Assembly (NCBI GenBank): GCA_022495005.1
Contig: JAGYXB010001406.1
Location: 1-64,000, forward strand
DNA from: Rhyacophila brunnea
Lineage: Eukaryota > Arthropoda > Insecta > Trichoptera > Rhyacophilidae
Length of the DNA stretch: 64,000 nucleotides
Reading direction: 5' to 3'
Both the position numbers and the translations under genes were made by a program. The notes below the pieces were generated by a model that saw only the letters and a list, made by a program, of their open reading frames with translations, did not search any database and had not been told where the DNA came from. Shown one piece after another: positions 49,501 through 58,342 of the stretch; the stretch's first letter is position 1; every line of letters starts with the position of its first letter.

Positions 49501-50088
49501 TTTACATTACCTTATTATTCAGGAGAGTGGCCGCCCAGTGATGCAGAATCGTTTCAAAATTCTTTACGAAAGTATATAAAAAATCTTCAGTGGTTTACAA
49601 ATCCAGAAATGATTACTTTAAAAATATTCAGCATAATGAAAGATTCGGAAGATGAATCTGCGGAGAGTGAAGATTTTATTTCTTGGCTGGATATAATGAA
49701 AGTGCTTGTCACTCATAAGATCTCGGAACCGATAAAAACACTCAGAAGTCCTACTGTTATCTACTGCAAAAAAGACTTGCACATCTATAGAACCACTCCA
49801 TGGTGGTGTATGTCCGATGTCATTAAAAACGTGAGGCCCGCTGCTGACGATGATGACGATTTCGATCTGCTGGAGATTAGCGCATCGAAAAAGCCCCGCC
49901 TGGATTTGTCTGAAGAAATGCCAGAAGATATTTTGATCACTTCAGTTCTGTCAGATTTGGACACATCTATTCACGAAGTGGACAAATGCGAAAAAATGAT
50001 TTGCGATATGGAGAAGAGAATCCAAATGGGATTAGCCAACCGGGCAAAGATTGAAGAGCTGTTACACACGGCGTTTCAAGACAGTTGA
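31570..50088 (+). CDS. xmas-2: GANP / Xmas-2 / SAC3-type mRNA-export scaffold (MCM3AP homologue)
   Basis: Nine exons: 31570-31646, 34056-34265, 35214-35332, 36210-36324, 37754-37979, 40594-40788, 41550-41637, 43532-43779 and 46675-50088. All junctions are GT-AG and in phase, giving 1563 residues. Residues 26-95 form an RRM ([34 protein letters not shown]). Residues 229-241 carry the SAC3 signature [12 protein letters not shown], and the SAC3/GANP helical domain runs on to about residue 530 ([42 protein letters not shown]). In other animals this protein is the scaffold of TREX-2 (with PCID2, ENY2, centrin and DSS1), which couples transcription to mRNA export at nuclear pores. Drosophila xmas-2 and human MCM3AP are the named relatives. 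Start chosen as the only ATG in frame before the RRM. Confidence 0.92.
32325..32644. mobile_element. MITE with TAA duplication, GANP intron 1
   Basis: 320 bp, ends GGCCCGTTTCAGACGGGACA inverted at the other side, arms about 80 bp, flanked by TAA (32322-32324, 32645-32647). TAA duplication fits a Harbinger-derived MITE. Confidence 0.9.
32924..33490. mobile_element. pogo/Tigger-like fragment
   Basis: Starts CAGTGGAACCCCGTTCTAAA after TA, like pogo/Tigger ends. Two tandem copies of a roughly 110-bp unit follow (cccgattgaccgttttt ... gtttatgatactttttat, at about 33090 and 33200). The right end was not found. Confidence 0.6.
33821..33968. mobile_element. MITE with TTA duplication
   Basis: 148 bp with inverted arms of about 60 bp (GTGTACGGCCTGAGTGGACA), TTA on both sides. 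It ends 87 bp before exon 2 of the GANP-like gene. Confidence 0.9.
34056..34265 (+). CDS. xmas-2: GANP-like gene, RRM exon
   Basis: Exon 2, entered through ttttcag and left through gtatgt. It encodes almost the whole RRM: an RNP2-like first strand (CTNIPE), RNP1-like KHSCIVDY and FDVKW at the end. It is in phase with exon 1 (completing an AGC codon). Confidence 0.9.
34588..34710 (+). mobile_element. Second tRNA-like SINE head
   Basis: ggtgcactgcataaagtgctgg followed by GGTTCGATTACC (34641-34652) gives A- and B-box-like Pol III elements, and there is no proper tRNA fold. It lies in intron 2 of the GANP-like gene. Extent of the tail unclear. Confidence 0.55.
35947..36090. mobile_element. Short MITE with 10-bp target duplication
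   Basis: 144 bp, inverted ends TGAAAAA(A)TGGCA with GCAATCGCAT on both sides (35937-35946, 36091-36100). The 10-bp duplication points to a MULE-type origin. Confidence 0.85.
36580..37687. mobile_element. GC-rich foldback element in GANP intron 4
   Basis: Ends GGCCGGGAATATACGAGCAA and near-exact inverse at 37687. Arms of about 270 bp (36580-36860 against 37687-37425) are GC-rich and full of AGTTGC/GCAGC words. The middle has further copies of TTGCTGCC-ACGGCAGCA and a second inner end (cccgtatattccctga at about 37405). Flanks TGATGGTTA and TACTAGTTA match at 6 of 9 positions, perhaps an old 9-bp duplication. No ORF of note. It sits 66 bp from exon 5. Confidence 0.85.
37754..37979 (+). CDS. xmas-2: GANP-like gene, SAC3-signature exon
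   Basis: Exon 5, with the invariant [11 protein letters not shown] block preceded by a charged helix ([13 protein letters not shown]). The acceptor lies only 66 bp after the right end of a foldback element. Confidence 0.9.
38037..38645. other. Intron 5 sequence, nothing recognised
   Basis: AT-rich intronic sequence between the exon 5 donor and the pogo-like MITE. A motif gaggtcagcaaccttgttgccac near 38573 resembles hAT-type ends, but no partner was found. Confidence 0.4.
38646..39239. mobile_element. pogo/Tigger-like MITE
   Basis: 594 bp with ends CAATCGAACTTGGTTATTAT and (inverted) CAGTCGAACTTGGTTATTAC, TA on both sides. These ends are like Tigger/pogo termini. No transposase. Confidence 0.8.
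39968..40148. repeat. Near-perfect 181-bp palindrome
   Basis: Arms of about 80 bp pair almost without mismatch (GCGTCAATTACATTGAGCTT against its inverse), with a loop of about 15 bp at atgttagcttg. The arms also hold GGCGACTTTACAGGCAGAT. Flanking CATAA repeats are suggestive of a target duplication. Probably a MITE. Confidence 0.85.
40594..43779 (+). CDS. xmas-2: GANP-like gene, exons 6-8 (SAC3 helical core)
   Basis: Exons 40594-40788, 41550-41637 and 43532-43779. They read [40 protein letters not shown] and [15 protein letters not shown] in family order. The SRSSADQE and WFLWDR-type stretches are typical of the SAC3/GANP fold that binds PCID2 and DSS1. Confidence 0.9.
41638..43188. other. 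Intron 7; one orphan hAT-type end
   Basis: Mostly AT-rich. CAGTGGCGTAACTAGGGTTGG at 42565 looks like a hAT-type left end. Its partner was not found. The 43099-42872 minus ORF shows no domain. Confidence 0.4.
43191..43299. mobile_element. 109-bp TA-flanked MITE
   Basis: Arms of about 45 bp (CAAGGTTCTAAGTGTT, GTCCTTG), flanked by TA on both sides. Possibly mariner- or pogo-derived. Confidence 0.75.
43780..44687. other. Intron 8, left part, nothing recognised
   Basis: AT-rich intronic sequence up to the Tigger-like element. Confidence 0.4.
44688..46056 (-). mobile_element. pogo/Tigger element with broken transposase
   Basis: Ends CAGGAGGACCTCGACTTTCG and, inverted, CAGGCGGACCTCGACTTACG, with TA on both sides. 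1369 bp. The interior encodes a Tigger-type transposase on the minus strand in three frames. Confidence 0.92.
45023..45755 (-). pseudogene. Tigger-type transposase remnant
   Basis: 45755-45362: [20 protein letters not shown] (CENPB-type N-terminal helix-turn-helix) and [20 protein letters not shown] with [15 protein letters not shown] (Tc5/CENPB second domain). 45357-45227: [16 protein letters not shown] with the first catalytic Asp. 45226-45023: [20 protein letters not shown] and PENPRALKG. Frames change at about 45360 and 45226, and the C-terminal third with the remaining catalytic residues is absent. Confidence 0.9.
46208..46555. mobile_element. hAT MITE with perfect 8-bp duplication
   Basis: 348 bp, ends CAGTGGCGAGAGGTGGAGG and (inverted) CAGTGGCGAAGGGTGGAGG, CAAGGTGA on both sides (46200-46207, 46556-46563). 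Same family as 19225-19753. It lies 119 bp before the last exon of the GANP-like gene. Confidence 0.92.
46675..50088 (+). CDS. xmas-2: GANP-like gene, large terminal exon
   Basis: One 3.4-kb exon, residues 427-1563. It begins at GTG (Val) directly after the acceptor ccag. From N to C: end of the SAC3 domain to about residue 530 ([25 protein letters not shown]); a linker with scattered phenylalanine-containing motifs ([22 protein letters not shown]) as in nucleoporin-like N-termini; a charged coiled coil at about 843-923 rich in K, R and E; an ENY2-binding (CID-like) helix region at about 922-1008 ([18 protein letters not shown]); then the GANP C-terminal region to about 1490 and an acidic stretch (DDDDDFD). 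FG-like motifs lie C-terminal to SAC3 here, not N-terminal as in human GANP. Polyadenylation signals AATAAA occur at 50143 and about 50284. Confidence 0.93.
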   Translation: MQQLDPAVQSSAQVRFAIKVFTAIDNNNYIRFFKLVKDTTYLNACILTRYFNDVRARALTRMIKSHSPRGMSQFPAFKIMDMLAFESMNSMEVFLEHYGLEMQTAANDDYSFVILDKNSFCDNSTPCSQERVRNLVESKRDCTLGELIYGGKLPKSDFEKHTPHSSFDAKGYLNKESILAEDQGYKPPPGNMEEVKNILKSSAVTSKPPETKTIEPKPIEKHGDFTFAKPETVKVFGQPRLPAFNTTTDGISNPFKIPLSNDNIFKMAADNIEKESASQDAPKNVFSVENKFIFSKPAVTEPITNIWENSSRGTGSIFGRGVSETDGTMKANIFGSSVQSKFLFSKPEIHSAKIFSNIEPDKSAPKTTSENSIFKNAADSFPSSSIFGATAPSGTMFPANYIPPNSNLPPYNKYKVMEDEKIRQQQLEEAKRKREEEMRQEEKRKEELRLQEELRRKMEEERNAKLAKDKAEFERKEAERKRRELEAAIERQLQEIVPEVINEVVTDMCEGLIEEEILRLDKINEATHEICEDILLETCEEECESGIRAARRLREIRLRIITRCSARMWRKQVAKSRRRRSLLYATPAWLPDRTPPTPHSTQSDALLRMRNFHRRRAFTFKMPVKPERHTINLFETVKMSLLKRSQEIDPNSQSINTFWKLVTSLPDEWESSEFSTFLHDWIPGVFSDSRTSLPPNEGLVYLNEHDWYKKFAISVCSIRGAELQCKSHESLTKITGMNGLLYYGHVHNENISTLKERIEKVLSNKCNFQCMPVAVVLFCGSSQTFSDLDSFLKKIKNHHTISEYKLFTSREFSDLTVTSLTKSALKWLAKRYSQKPMIQSNLLSAYLDQCIGSELWYRFKLSLHSSFREAFQDTRKVISLYNEAVRRASIMVSDPELHKYPVFPKELQQYLHFDNVYPKDYEYFPHDWKSNITSLESTINSTFTLPYYSGEWPPSDAESFQNSLRKYIKNLQWFTNPEMITLKIFSIMKDSEDESAESEDFISWLDIMKVLVTHKISEPIKTLRSPTVIYCKKDLHIYRTTPWWCMSDVIKNVRPAADDDDDFDLLEISASKKPRLDLSEEMPEDILITSVLSDLDTSIHEVDKCEKMICDMEKRIQMGLANRAKIEELLHTAFQDS

Positions 50089-51232
50089 TTATGTTTAAGT
50101 CATTTCAATTTCACCTGCTCGTTCTTTAAAATAATATATTACAATAAATTTAGCTTATGATATTTACATGAAATAATTGATGAGTAACTAATATCTACTT
50201 GTACATTATGCAATTATGTATGTGTCTATGTCTTTCCGGTTATTATTTCAAAGATAGGACAGAAATTAATTTTTGAAATTGTAATAAAATGAAGTGCCTT
50301 GGATTCGAGAAATATTAATTTGACTGCCGATGATAACTCAAAAATTGTATGGGTGTGAATTCAACATATGTTTATTGAATAAAAAAACCTTTTTAACAAC
50401 CAAATTTGTTTATTGTTTTCAAAGCAATTACATTTTGAACAATATTATTTGTTTGAAGAGCTTTCAATTGCACTACAGAGATGATTACAAGTGTACAATT
50501 TTATTACAGTTTACAATTGGCAAACTGTCTAACAATTTTTTACACCTTTCGCAAAGTAGAACAAAAAATATATGGTATAATTTTACTATCTATAACAAGA
50601 ATGTGACGGAAATTATGAATCAGATACTATTTATTACTAGCGTTTAGTATTTGGAAACCTCTATCATAAAATGTTATAACGATGTGGTAATCCAAAAATA
50701 AAAATTATATATCTGAAACAAAAAGAAAGGAAAACAATAAATTAATAAATAATATAATAATGGCCACCCGTTTGGCAATGTAGTGAATTAAAAATAAAAT
50801 ATCCTTTATTTGAAACCGAAGCAAATTATAAAATGTTACATATTCACAGTAACCTAATCTTAAATTTATTGGCTTTACAAGTAGGTGTGCAGTTGTTTCT
50901 TAGCATTGCTCAGTTTCAAATAAAATAACTTAGTAATATTATGGGTGACCTCCAACACACTTAAGTATTAAATTTACACAAGTATTAAAACTAAAAGTAA
51001 TAAATTAAGAACCATTTGTCATTTTTGACACACATCATTCACAGAAATAATTTGACTGACTAAAAATTATTCAATATGTATTTCTTTGTTGAGTATTATG
51101 CACCTTTTGAATCGTATTTATAACAGCAGGTGCCATCCAAGAAAATTTACAAGATCCTAAAAAAACTAGGCATTATCGGTGGAAATTATTTTAATCTAGG
51201 GAGGAACTAAATACATAGGTGGTTATATTATC
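50089..51232. other. Convergent intergenic region
   Basis: 3' UTR space of the GANP-like gene (AATAAA at 50143) and, from the other side, of the CHCHD2-like gene. On the minus strand a TTTATT/AATAAA-type signal is likely between 50700 and 51010, but several candidates exist. No gene seen; ORF 50330-50647 is AT-rich chance reading. Confidence 0.45.
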
Positions 51233-54200
51233 TTAAAACATACGGTTGGATGTTTTGCACTGTCGGAGGGCCTCATTGAATCCCTCGCAAAGGGTGAGGT
51301 CAGACTGGCCCTGGGCGCACTGCAAGAACTGTTTGATTTCCCAGGCGCACGGTCCTGTGGGCTCTTGACCGCCCGTCGACTGGTATTGTTGCTGGGCGGG
51401 AGCTGCCGCCGAGGCATGCTGCGCCTCTGAATCTGATCCGCTGCCGCTAAACATGCCTGTCAGAGCGTGCCCTGCTACATGACCCTGGAATAGTTAACAT
51501 AAGGTAAGAAATTTATTTAGACTGACATGAACCACAGAACCACCTCTTGCTAGATTGGAAGCATTGACTATATAACAAGGCTAACAAAAGAAAATTGTTA
51601 ATCGCTGACTATTTAGAATGCTATGTGCATTAACCCATCGCGCCCTATCGGCGCCAATTTGGCGCCGGTGGTACAGGATGCAGGACATGATGAAAATCAA
51701 AAAAAAATTACAATATTTTGATTTTTTTTATAGTTGAAATTACTTAATAATATATGTAGCTATCATTTTATAATGTTAGTTATATACAGTCCAATATATT
51801 TTTTTAGAAATATTTGATTTATAAAATCTATTTTTATTTAAATTTGTCAAAATAATGATCAGTTCGCTAGGTATGAGGTGTTTGAGACAGTAAAAAACTT
51901 AAAATGGCCCTCCATCTTCTAAATATCTTGAAGAATATTATAATTAGCTCCAGTTTTAGTATATCTTCCTTTTATTATTTACTTTTATCATGGACTTTTT
52001 ATCTATGTCATTTTGTATAAAAAAAAGCTAAAAAAACCCAAAAACCTATATTTGACATGTTTTCTTCATTCCACTTATACACAAAGTTTTCTTAAAATGT
52101 AAATACTTAATAGAAAAATTCAAAACCTATAAATATTTAAAAGATTTATTTGAATTGAATGAATAATACATGAGTTATATCAATTTTAGTAATCAGTGTG
52201 CCTTTTTAAGTGATCCTGAAAAATTAATTCTGTCTGGAATGGGTTAAGCTAATCTAGTGATAATTTATCCAATGATATTCTCTTCCCCAACTGCCAGGTA
52301 TTATAATCTTCATTTTAATTAAATAAAAAAATTAAAAGGAAGAAGAAAAAATTGTCACTAACTTGAGAAAGTTCTAAATTAAGTTCATAGTATAAAAAAT
52401 ATACATATTAAAACCAAAGCAAATTTTAACTCATGACTTATAAAATGCATTATAGTGGAACATCTTAAGGCCATGCATTAGTTGAGGCACGGTCTAAAAA
52501 GATCGTTGCTAGGCGATGCGCGGATTGCGGGTAGCGGGTGCAAATGACTCCTGTCAAACGAAATATTATTTGTCATATAAATCCAACATACGTCCATTTT
52601 ATGTTCTGTTTATTGTTCTATTAGTAACAATAATAATATAAAGTAAATGGGTAACGTTTTTAGTCATCTTTACACGATTTTAGAATTAATTGGCCCGTCG
52701 CCATCACGCAGCAAAGTGACGTGTCTCTGGCTCGACGTTCTCTCACTGAATGCGAGCGAGTCCAAAATTGCGTCGCACCTACAGTTGAAAATTATTTGGT
52801 GTTTCACTGATGCGTCACCTTAACCATGAAACTGTTATTTCTTCTGCAGCACACAATTAAATTATTATATGAACGATATTATTTTCGACTGCTTTTACAT
52901 GAAGCCTATTATTGCAGTGTTTTCTGTCGGTCGACGTCGATCTAACTACGTCATATTTTCTTTCAAAACTATCGACCTTCCTGCTTACGTAGCATATTTA
53001 CCTGCATTTCAATTATCATTTTTTTTTTAAATATAACAGCATTACATAATTTAATTAATGAATTATATACTTACATACAAAATAAATATACCTACTTAGT
53101 CATGATTAAACATAAATTACGATTGTCACTCCTAAGGGCATATGGGTCTTGAGTTTTTTCATGAGGAATGGTGGTTAGTCATTCAATCAACCCATTGAAT
53201 TTTTGTGGACAACGCATATTGAAAAACAACATATTGTCACATTACTATCCTGAAGAAAAATTGAGTTTTTTTTAATTATCACAAATGTGTTTGTGTAGTT
53301 TTGGTCTATATACAGGCCACTGTTATTTTTAATCTAACTAAATCTAGAATTATGATCTGCCATATCCATGGACATAACATAATTTATATTCTTATTCGAA
53401 CTTCACTCTAGATTCCTCAAAAATAATGAATCATACCTTGAAATAAAGTGACAATATGTCAGCCAACTAATTGACTAAGTAATTAAATCATTATAATTAT
53501 ACTTCTCAACTAGGTGTAAGGCGTAGGTATCCAAGAATTCATGAAAAAATATCTAAATACGCATAAGTACTAAAATTACTAAATAAAAACTGAATATCAA
53601 AGTGTCTTGTTCGACGATCGAAAATACAGACGCTTTAATATTCACACCAAACCCTGGAAATTCTTTAACTACGAAGAAAGATTTGTTTCGTCGCTCAAAC
53701 GCCGATACTAATCTAATATTCAGGCTACTAGTTCACCGTCCACATGCAAAAATAACCTCATTGCATATTACCAATCATAATTTTGTGCTTTTCTATTGAT
53801 ATGGATGAAATGTACTGGTAGACTACAAACTATTGGATAAATAAATGTATTTTAAATGATAGTTAATATTTGTTTAACCTAGCTACTAACTAATCCGTGA
53901 CATGAAAATGCATATTATAGAAACAGCAAATTTCTTCAAATTATTTTTAAGAATATATTTTCAAAAGAATCTCTACAAATTGCACGCCACTGCTATCTAC
54001 TTAGAGCGGAATGCACAATCTAAGATTTTGATCCTAAGGATAAGTCGCCGAAAAGCATGACTTAACTATAGACAATCCTGAGTATAGAGTTAAGGAATCC
54101 TTAACCAGACTACTTTTGTTATGAACACGCCCCCTTCTGTATTACCATTTACCACTGACAGCTGCTGTCAAAATAAATTCGCATGTCTATGAAACAGTCC

Positions 54201-55575
54201 ATACACACAAATTCATTTAACAATGTATCTCAATATGGATATTGATAGTGTTAATTCGTTTGGCATGTACTTACAGAATATTATTTTACTTTTATAAGCC
54301 AGCCCGCAGAAATACAACATGCCAGATGATAGAATGACACTTGACGCTAGTGTTACCATGTTATATCTGCGGTGCCTGTGGAATCACGTATAATGACTTA
54401 TAACGGAAACATAAGAGTATTATAATTAAATATTAACATGTATTTATAGTTATTACATTTATAAAATGCAGTTGTCATATTTTTGTCATCGTTTAACAAT
54501 TATAAAATAATTTACCTAAACTATAGGAAAGAGAATTTTTAAATACGGTATTATTTTTAATAGAAATGATCTTAATTAAGGACAATGTTTCTGCATAGTG
54601 TTTTCTGCTAAGGAAATTTTAGTTATGACAAATGTTTCTGCATTCCGCTCTTAGGCTTCATGAAAATACAACACTATTAAATTGATTTCACATGAAGTGT
54701 TAAAAATACCAAAACACAACAAAAACAATCAATAGAGTTTGGATTACATAATATCATTTGGGATTGTGAATCAACTGTCACAGTACAAAGTTCAATATTA
54801 GGAAACATTTACAGACGTACCTACCTACATTCTTCTAATTCCAGACATATTTTGAATGACAAACAAAAAACGGATCCGTGACGTCGTATTTTCGAAGATG
54901 TTGATTGTTTTTAATATACCTACAACGCATTTCAGATAATATCATATTACTAACTAATTACACTATTGCTTTATGTTATTACTAAAAAAATAGCAATCAA
55001 GAACTCGACAAAAACAGTTTAAATGGGTAGGTATGTTATAAAAAAAATGTTAAATAGTACTATGTACCTATGTCCTACAAAAGTTAAAAAATAACTACAT
55101 TGCGCAGATATGTCATTAATTGATATAACCTCCAAATTGTAATTTCAATACCGTAATAAATTAAAGGAAGACGAAGTGCAGGTATATTATGCGGAAGTTT
55201 TTAATCTGATCTAGATGTATAAAATCCTAAATAGAAAGATCAGACCGTAAATATGTGGCCTTGATCTTCGAAATTGACGCAACATGAAGTGTCACTAACC
55301 ACGGCAGATCCGACGGCGACACCTCCAGCCGTCGCAGCCATTTGCGCAAACATGCTGGGCTGCTGGGGAGCACCGGGGGCCACCATCGGGGCGCTGGCAG
55401 GCGCCGGAGCCGGGGCAGGTAATCTCGAAGGTGGTGGAGCGGCAGCCCTACAAGATGTCACATTTTTATAAAGCACATTGCTATGCACATACTGTGAGAT
55501 GTCATAAAACCTCAAAATCGTTATTTACCTCCTTGGGGCTGGCGGTGGGCTAGCAGATCTTCCACGGCGAACCAT
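51233..55575 (-). CDS. CHCHD2: CHCHD2-like twin CX9C protein
   Basis: Three exons on the minus strand: 55575-55529, 55447-55300 and 51484-51233, GT-AG junctions in phase, 148 residues (human CHCHD2 has 151). [18 protein letters not shown] is the basic mitochondrial-targeting-like N-terminus, followed by a Pro/Ala-rich stretch. [17 protein letters not shown] and [14 protein letters not shown] (about 49-79) are the hallmark conserved hydrophobic segment, split by intron 2. The CHCH domain follows: C111-x9-C121 and C131-x9-C141 ([22 protein letters not shown]). In other animals the protein is imported into the mitochondrial intermembrane space, affects respiratory complex IV and MICOS, and moves to the nucleus under stress. 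CHCHD10 is a close paralogue, so orthology to one or the other in insects is shared. Confidence 0.93.
51634..52243. mobile_element. piggyBac-like MITE, TTAA flanks
   Basis: TTAA directly flanks CCCATCGCGCCC (left) and ...GGAATGGG (right). 610 bp in CHCHD2 intron 2. TTAA and CCC ends are piggyBac traits. A GGCGCCAATTTGGCGCC palindrome lies near the left end. No transposase. Confidence 0.7.
52469..52819. mobile_element. Probable TTAA-flanked MITE
   Basis: 351 bp between TTAA copies (52465-52468, 52820-52823). Imperfect inverted ends GGCCATGCATTAGTTGAGGC and GGTGACGCATCAGTGAAAC. GC-richer interior than surroundings. Confidence 0.5.
52824..54003. other. CHCHD2 intron 2, nothing recognised
   Basis: AT-rich intronic sequence; ORF 53602-53799 shows no domain. 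Confidence 0.4.
54004..54650. mobile_element. MITE with TTA duplication
   Basis: 647 bp, ends GAGCGGAATGCACAA and (inverted) GAGCGGAATGCAGAA, TTA on both sides. Harbinger-type by target site. Confidence 0.8.
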
Positions 55576-56446
55576 GTTTAATTATTTATCACAATTATTT
55601 TCAAAATCACAAAACGACCCACACGGTCACTTCGAAGCTGCTATCGTACTCGCAGATTATTGTTATCTAACGAAAATTGCTGCTCCTGATATTATACAAA
55701 CTTCATGTGGAACTTTCTCGAATATGGGAAGATAATAAGAAAAGCTCTTGGAAAACTGTCCTGTCTCTTTTCGTCAAAGATATGCGAAAATATTATATAA
55801 TTTAGACGTACGCGTATTTCATTCGAAATTTTTCAGTGACGTGAACTCCGCGCACTTCGAAACTTTGGTATATTGCCAACATTGCCATGTGATTTGGTGA
55901 GAAATCATTGTGCAATTTTTCTCTATGGTTCATATTTCAATATCATCACCGATTACCGGTCACTCTAATAATAATAAAAGATTGATTTATGGCTAATAAA
56001 CATTATTGTGTTGTAGAATATGGAGCTTTTAAATAAATAATTTGAATTTGATGATACAAGCAATTGGGAAGCGTGCAACAGAATATTGTGGCAATTAAGA
56101 TTTACTCCTATGCTCCCATTTCCGCCTTTCCCTTAATAACGGCCCAAGAAAGGCGAATGTTGGCGCTCTTTGATACATTTTCAACATCGTCACTGCATCG
56201 AAGTCGCTGTACAGCGAACATTATTACTGCTTCTGGGCCACACACAGCGGTTGCCATTCTTTCAGATTGGTGACGACGTACATTAACCATGGGCCAAGAG
56301 CAATTGAGTTAAAGAATAATCGAATCTTTGAAGTTCAGTTCAAATATATTCAGTTATGAGATCAGATAAAATTTTTTTCCATAAATTCCCCAACGCCACC
56401 ACATTTATTTATTATTATATTATAATAATATATCAAATATACATCA
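55576..56446. other. CHCHD2 5' flank and intergenic
   Basis: Upstream region of the CHCHD2-like gene; no clear TATA box. The overlapping frames at 56064-56290 on both strands have no recognisable domain. Confidence 0.35.
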
Positions 56447-57005
56447 AAAATACATGTATATTTGATGAAATTGTTCGCAGAGTAAAGCTAGGCTGGAGTG
56501 CTTTTGGCCGCCTGAATAATGTCTTCAAAAGTGACCTTCCACTGTATCTAAAGCGCAAAGTGTTCAACCAGTGTGTGCTTCCCGTGATCACATATGCGTG
56601 TGAAACATGGACCCTAAGTAAAAGTGAGATCCAGAAACTTAGAGTAGCACAACGTGGTATGGAGAGGTGCATGCTGGGCATAACGCGAAAGGACAAAAGA
56701 GGAATGAGTGGATAAGGAAGCAGACAAGGGTTTGCGATGTAATAGAGTTTATTAAAAGCCTTAAATGGAGATGGGCTGGACACATAGCTCGAAGAAGAGA
56801 CAATCGTTGGACAAATCTAGTCATCCAGTGGTATCCAAGAAGTACAAAACGTCCGCAAGGTAGACCTAGAGGCCGCTGGATCGATGAAATGATAAAGTTC
56901 TGCGGAAGTACGTGGCAACGCAATGCACAGGACCGAGAGAAGTGGAAGCAACTTGAAGAGGCCTTCATCCAGCAGTGGATAGATTGAGGCTGATAATGAT
57001 GATGA
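56447..57005 (+). pseudogene. RTE-like LINE 3' end
   Basis: Forward frame RRVKLGWSAFGRLNNVFKSD, then VFNQCVLPVITYACETWTLS and RVAQRGMERCMLGI to about 56700. After a frameshift it continues as VCDVIEFIKSLKWRWAGHIA, PQGRPRGRWIDEM and QLEEAFIQQWID with a stop at 56987. The tail ggctgataatgatgatga is typical of RTE-type 3' ends. Everything upstream, including the reverse transcriptase active site, is missing. Confidence 0.88.
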
Positions 57006-57489
57006 ATAATATATCGGTGACCAATATTGCTTGTAGATGATCATTAATTAGAACTCAAAAAATAATCATCAAATGTATTGGTACTTTCAAGCATTGACCA
57101 TTGACCTATTATCTATGGGCAAAGTGTGTGAAAAATAAAATGAATATCTACCAAATTTTAGCTTGTAGGCACTAAAGTTTGTTTATATGTATGTAAAAAA
57201 GAGTATTTTCGTTAAAAAAGAAAAATATCTAAAACACTCTTAACGAAATTAACAATTCTAAAAAATATAATATATAAATCCATATAATAGGTAGGTACAA
57301 TGTCATAGGCAAATAACGTATAAGCTATAAATTAACAAAGTGTTGAAAGACTGTTTTGTCCTGTCTTTTTCATTCTAATATTGTTTACTTAGACACAGTT
57401 CAACATATTATTGTGTCTTTACAATATTAAAATAGAAAATGAAACACAATACTGCAAAACCATTATAATACAATTTTATTATGTGGTAT
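57006..57489. other. Intergenic, no gene seen
   Basis: AT-rich sequence, no coding frame. Confidence 0.4.
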
Positions 57490-57713
57490 CAGTGATGCCA
57501 ACCGTACTATAATTATAGTACAATACTATAATTTTAATTCCGCGAAAAATGTAAAATACTATAATTTTACGCCAAATATACCAAAATAATTTTATATAAC
57601 TATAATTTTAAAGGATTCAAGACGAAAAATGTTCCTGTACTATACATTTATCAGAAATACTATAATTTTTATGCCTTTGTACTATAATCAGCATAGAAAA
57701 GATGGCAGCACTG
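57490..57713. mobile_element. Short hAT MITE, ACTATAATT-rich
   Basis: 224 bp, ends CAGTGATGCCAACC and (inverted) CAGTGCTGCCATC, perfect duplications TGTGGTAT (57482-57489, 57714-57721). The interior consists largely of TACTATAATT words. Same family as 20667-21935 and 22362-25569. Confidence 0.92.
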
Positions 57714-58131
57714 TGTGGTATACATCCAAATATTCTGTAGGTAGGTATATACCTCTTTTATTATGTAAAGAAACCATGTTATTGTTAAGATACAGGATAA
57801 TAAATATTTGACTAGAAAACTTTTACAATATAACACTACTAAAATATAAAAAAAAGGTATCAGTGGGTCTATTCCACGCATGCGGCTCTTCGTTGGGTTA
57901 AGTGTGGCTTCAAATATATATTGATAAAAATATAGGTACATACTTATTTTCTTTCCCCATTATACTTGTATTTTTCTTATATATATGTATTTTTTATACT
58001 TTATATAGCAATTAAGATTTGTGTAGAAATATAATTACTTCAATTTTAATTTGTGTACCAATTGAATACAACATGAGAACGTGACTATGGTGTGGCTCTT
58101 GTTGACCTCATGTATGCCCATCCCTGGCATA

Positions 58132-58342
58132 TTCTATACACAAGGCGGCTATCGACGGCTAAAGCGATACATATTATACCACTGTCTATCTCGCTCTAAA
58201 AGTTAACACCCCCAAGGGAGGACTGTTAAAACATAGCACTTTTTGGCAGTTTAGACGGATAACTTATTACAACAATTAACCGCCTCAATACATACATACA
58301 TAATATGATAAACTACTGTCGATAGTCGCCTTGTGTATAGAA
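58132..58342. mobile_element. 211-bp MITE with TA flanks
   Basis: Ends TTCTATACACAAGGCGGCTA and near-exact inverse; TA on both sides. Mariner-like target site. Confidence 0.8.

Noticed and set aside
50330..50647. 105-codon plus-strand ORF after the GANP stop
   Set aside because: AT-rich 3' flank, no domain, after polyadenylation signals.
51223..51417. Alternative 64-codon minus ORF
   Set aside because: Other-frame shadow of the CHCHD2-like last exon.
56064..56290. Overlapping ORFs on both strands
   Set aside because: No domain, no splice context and no start context. They mirror each other.
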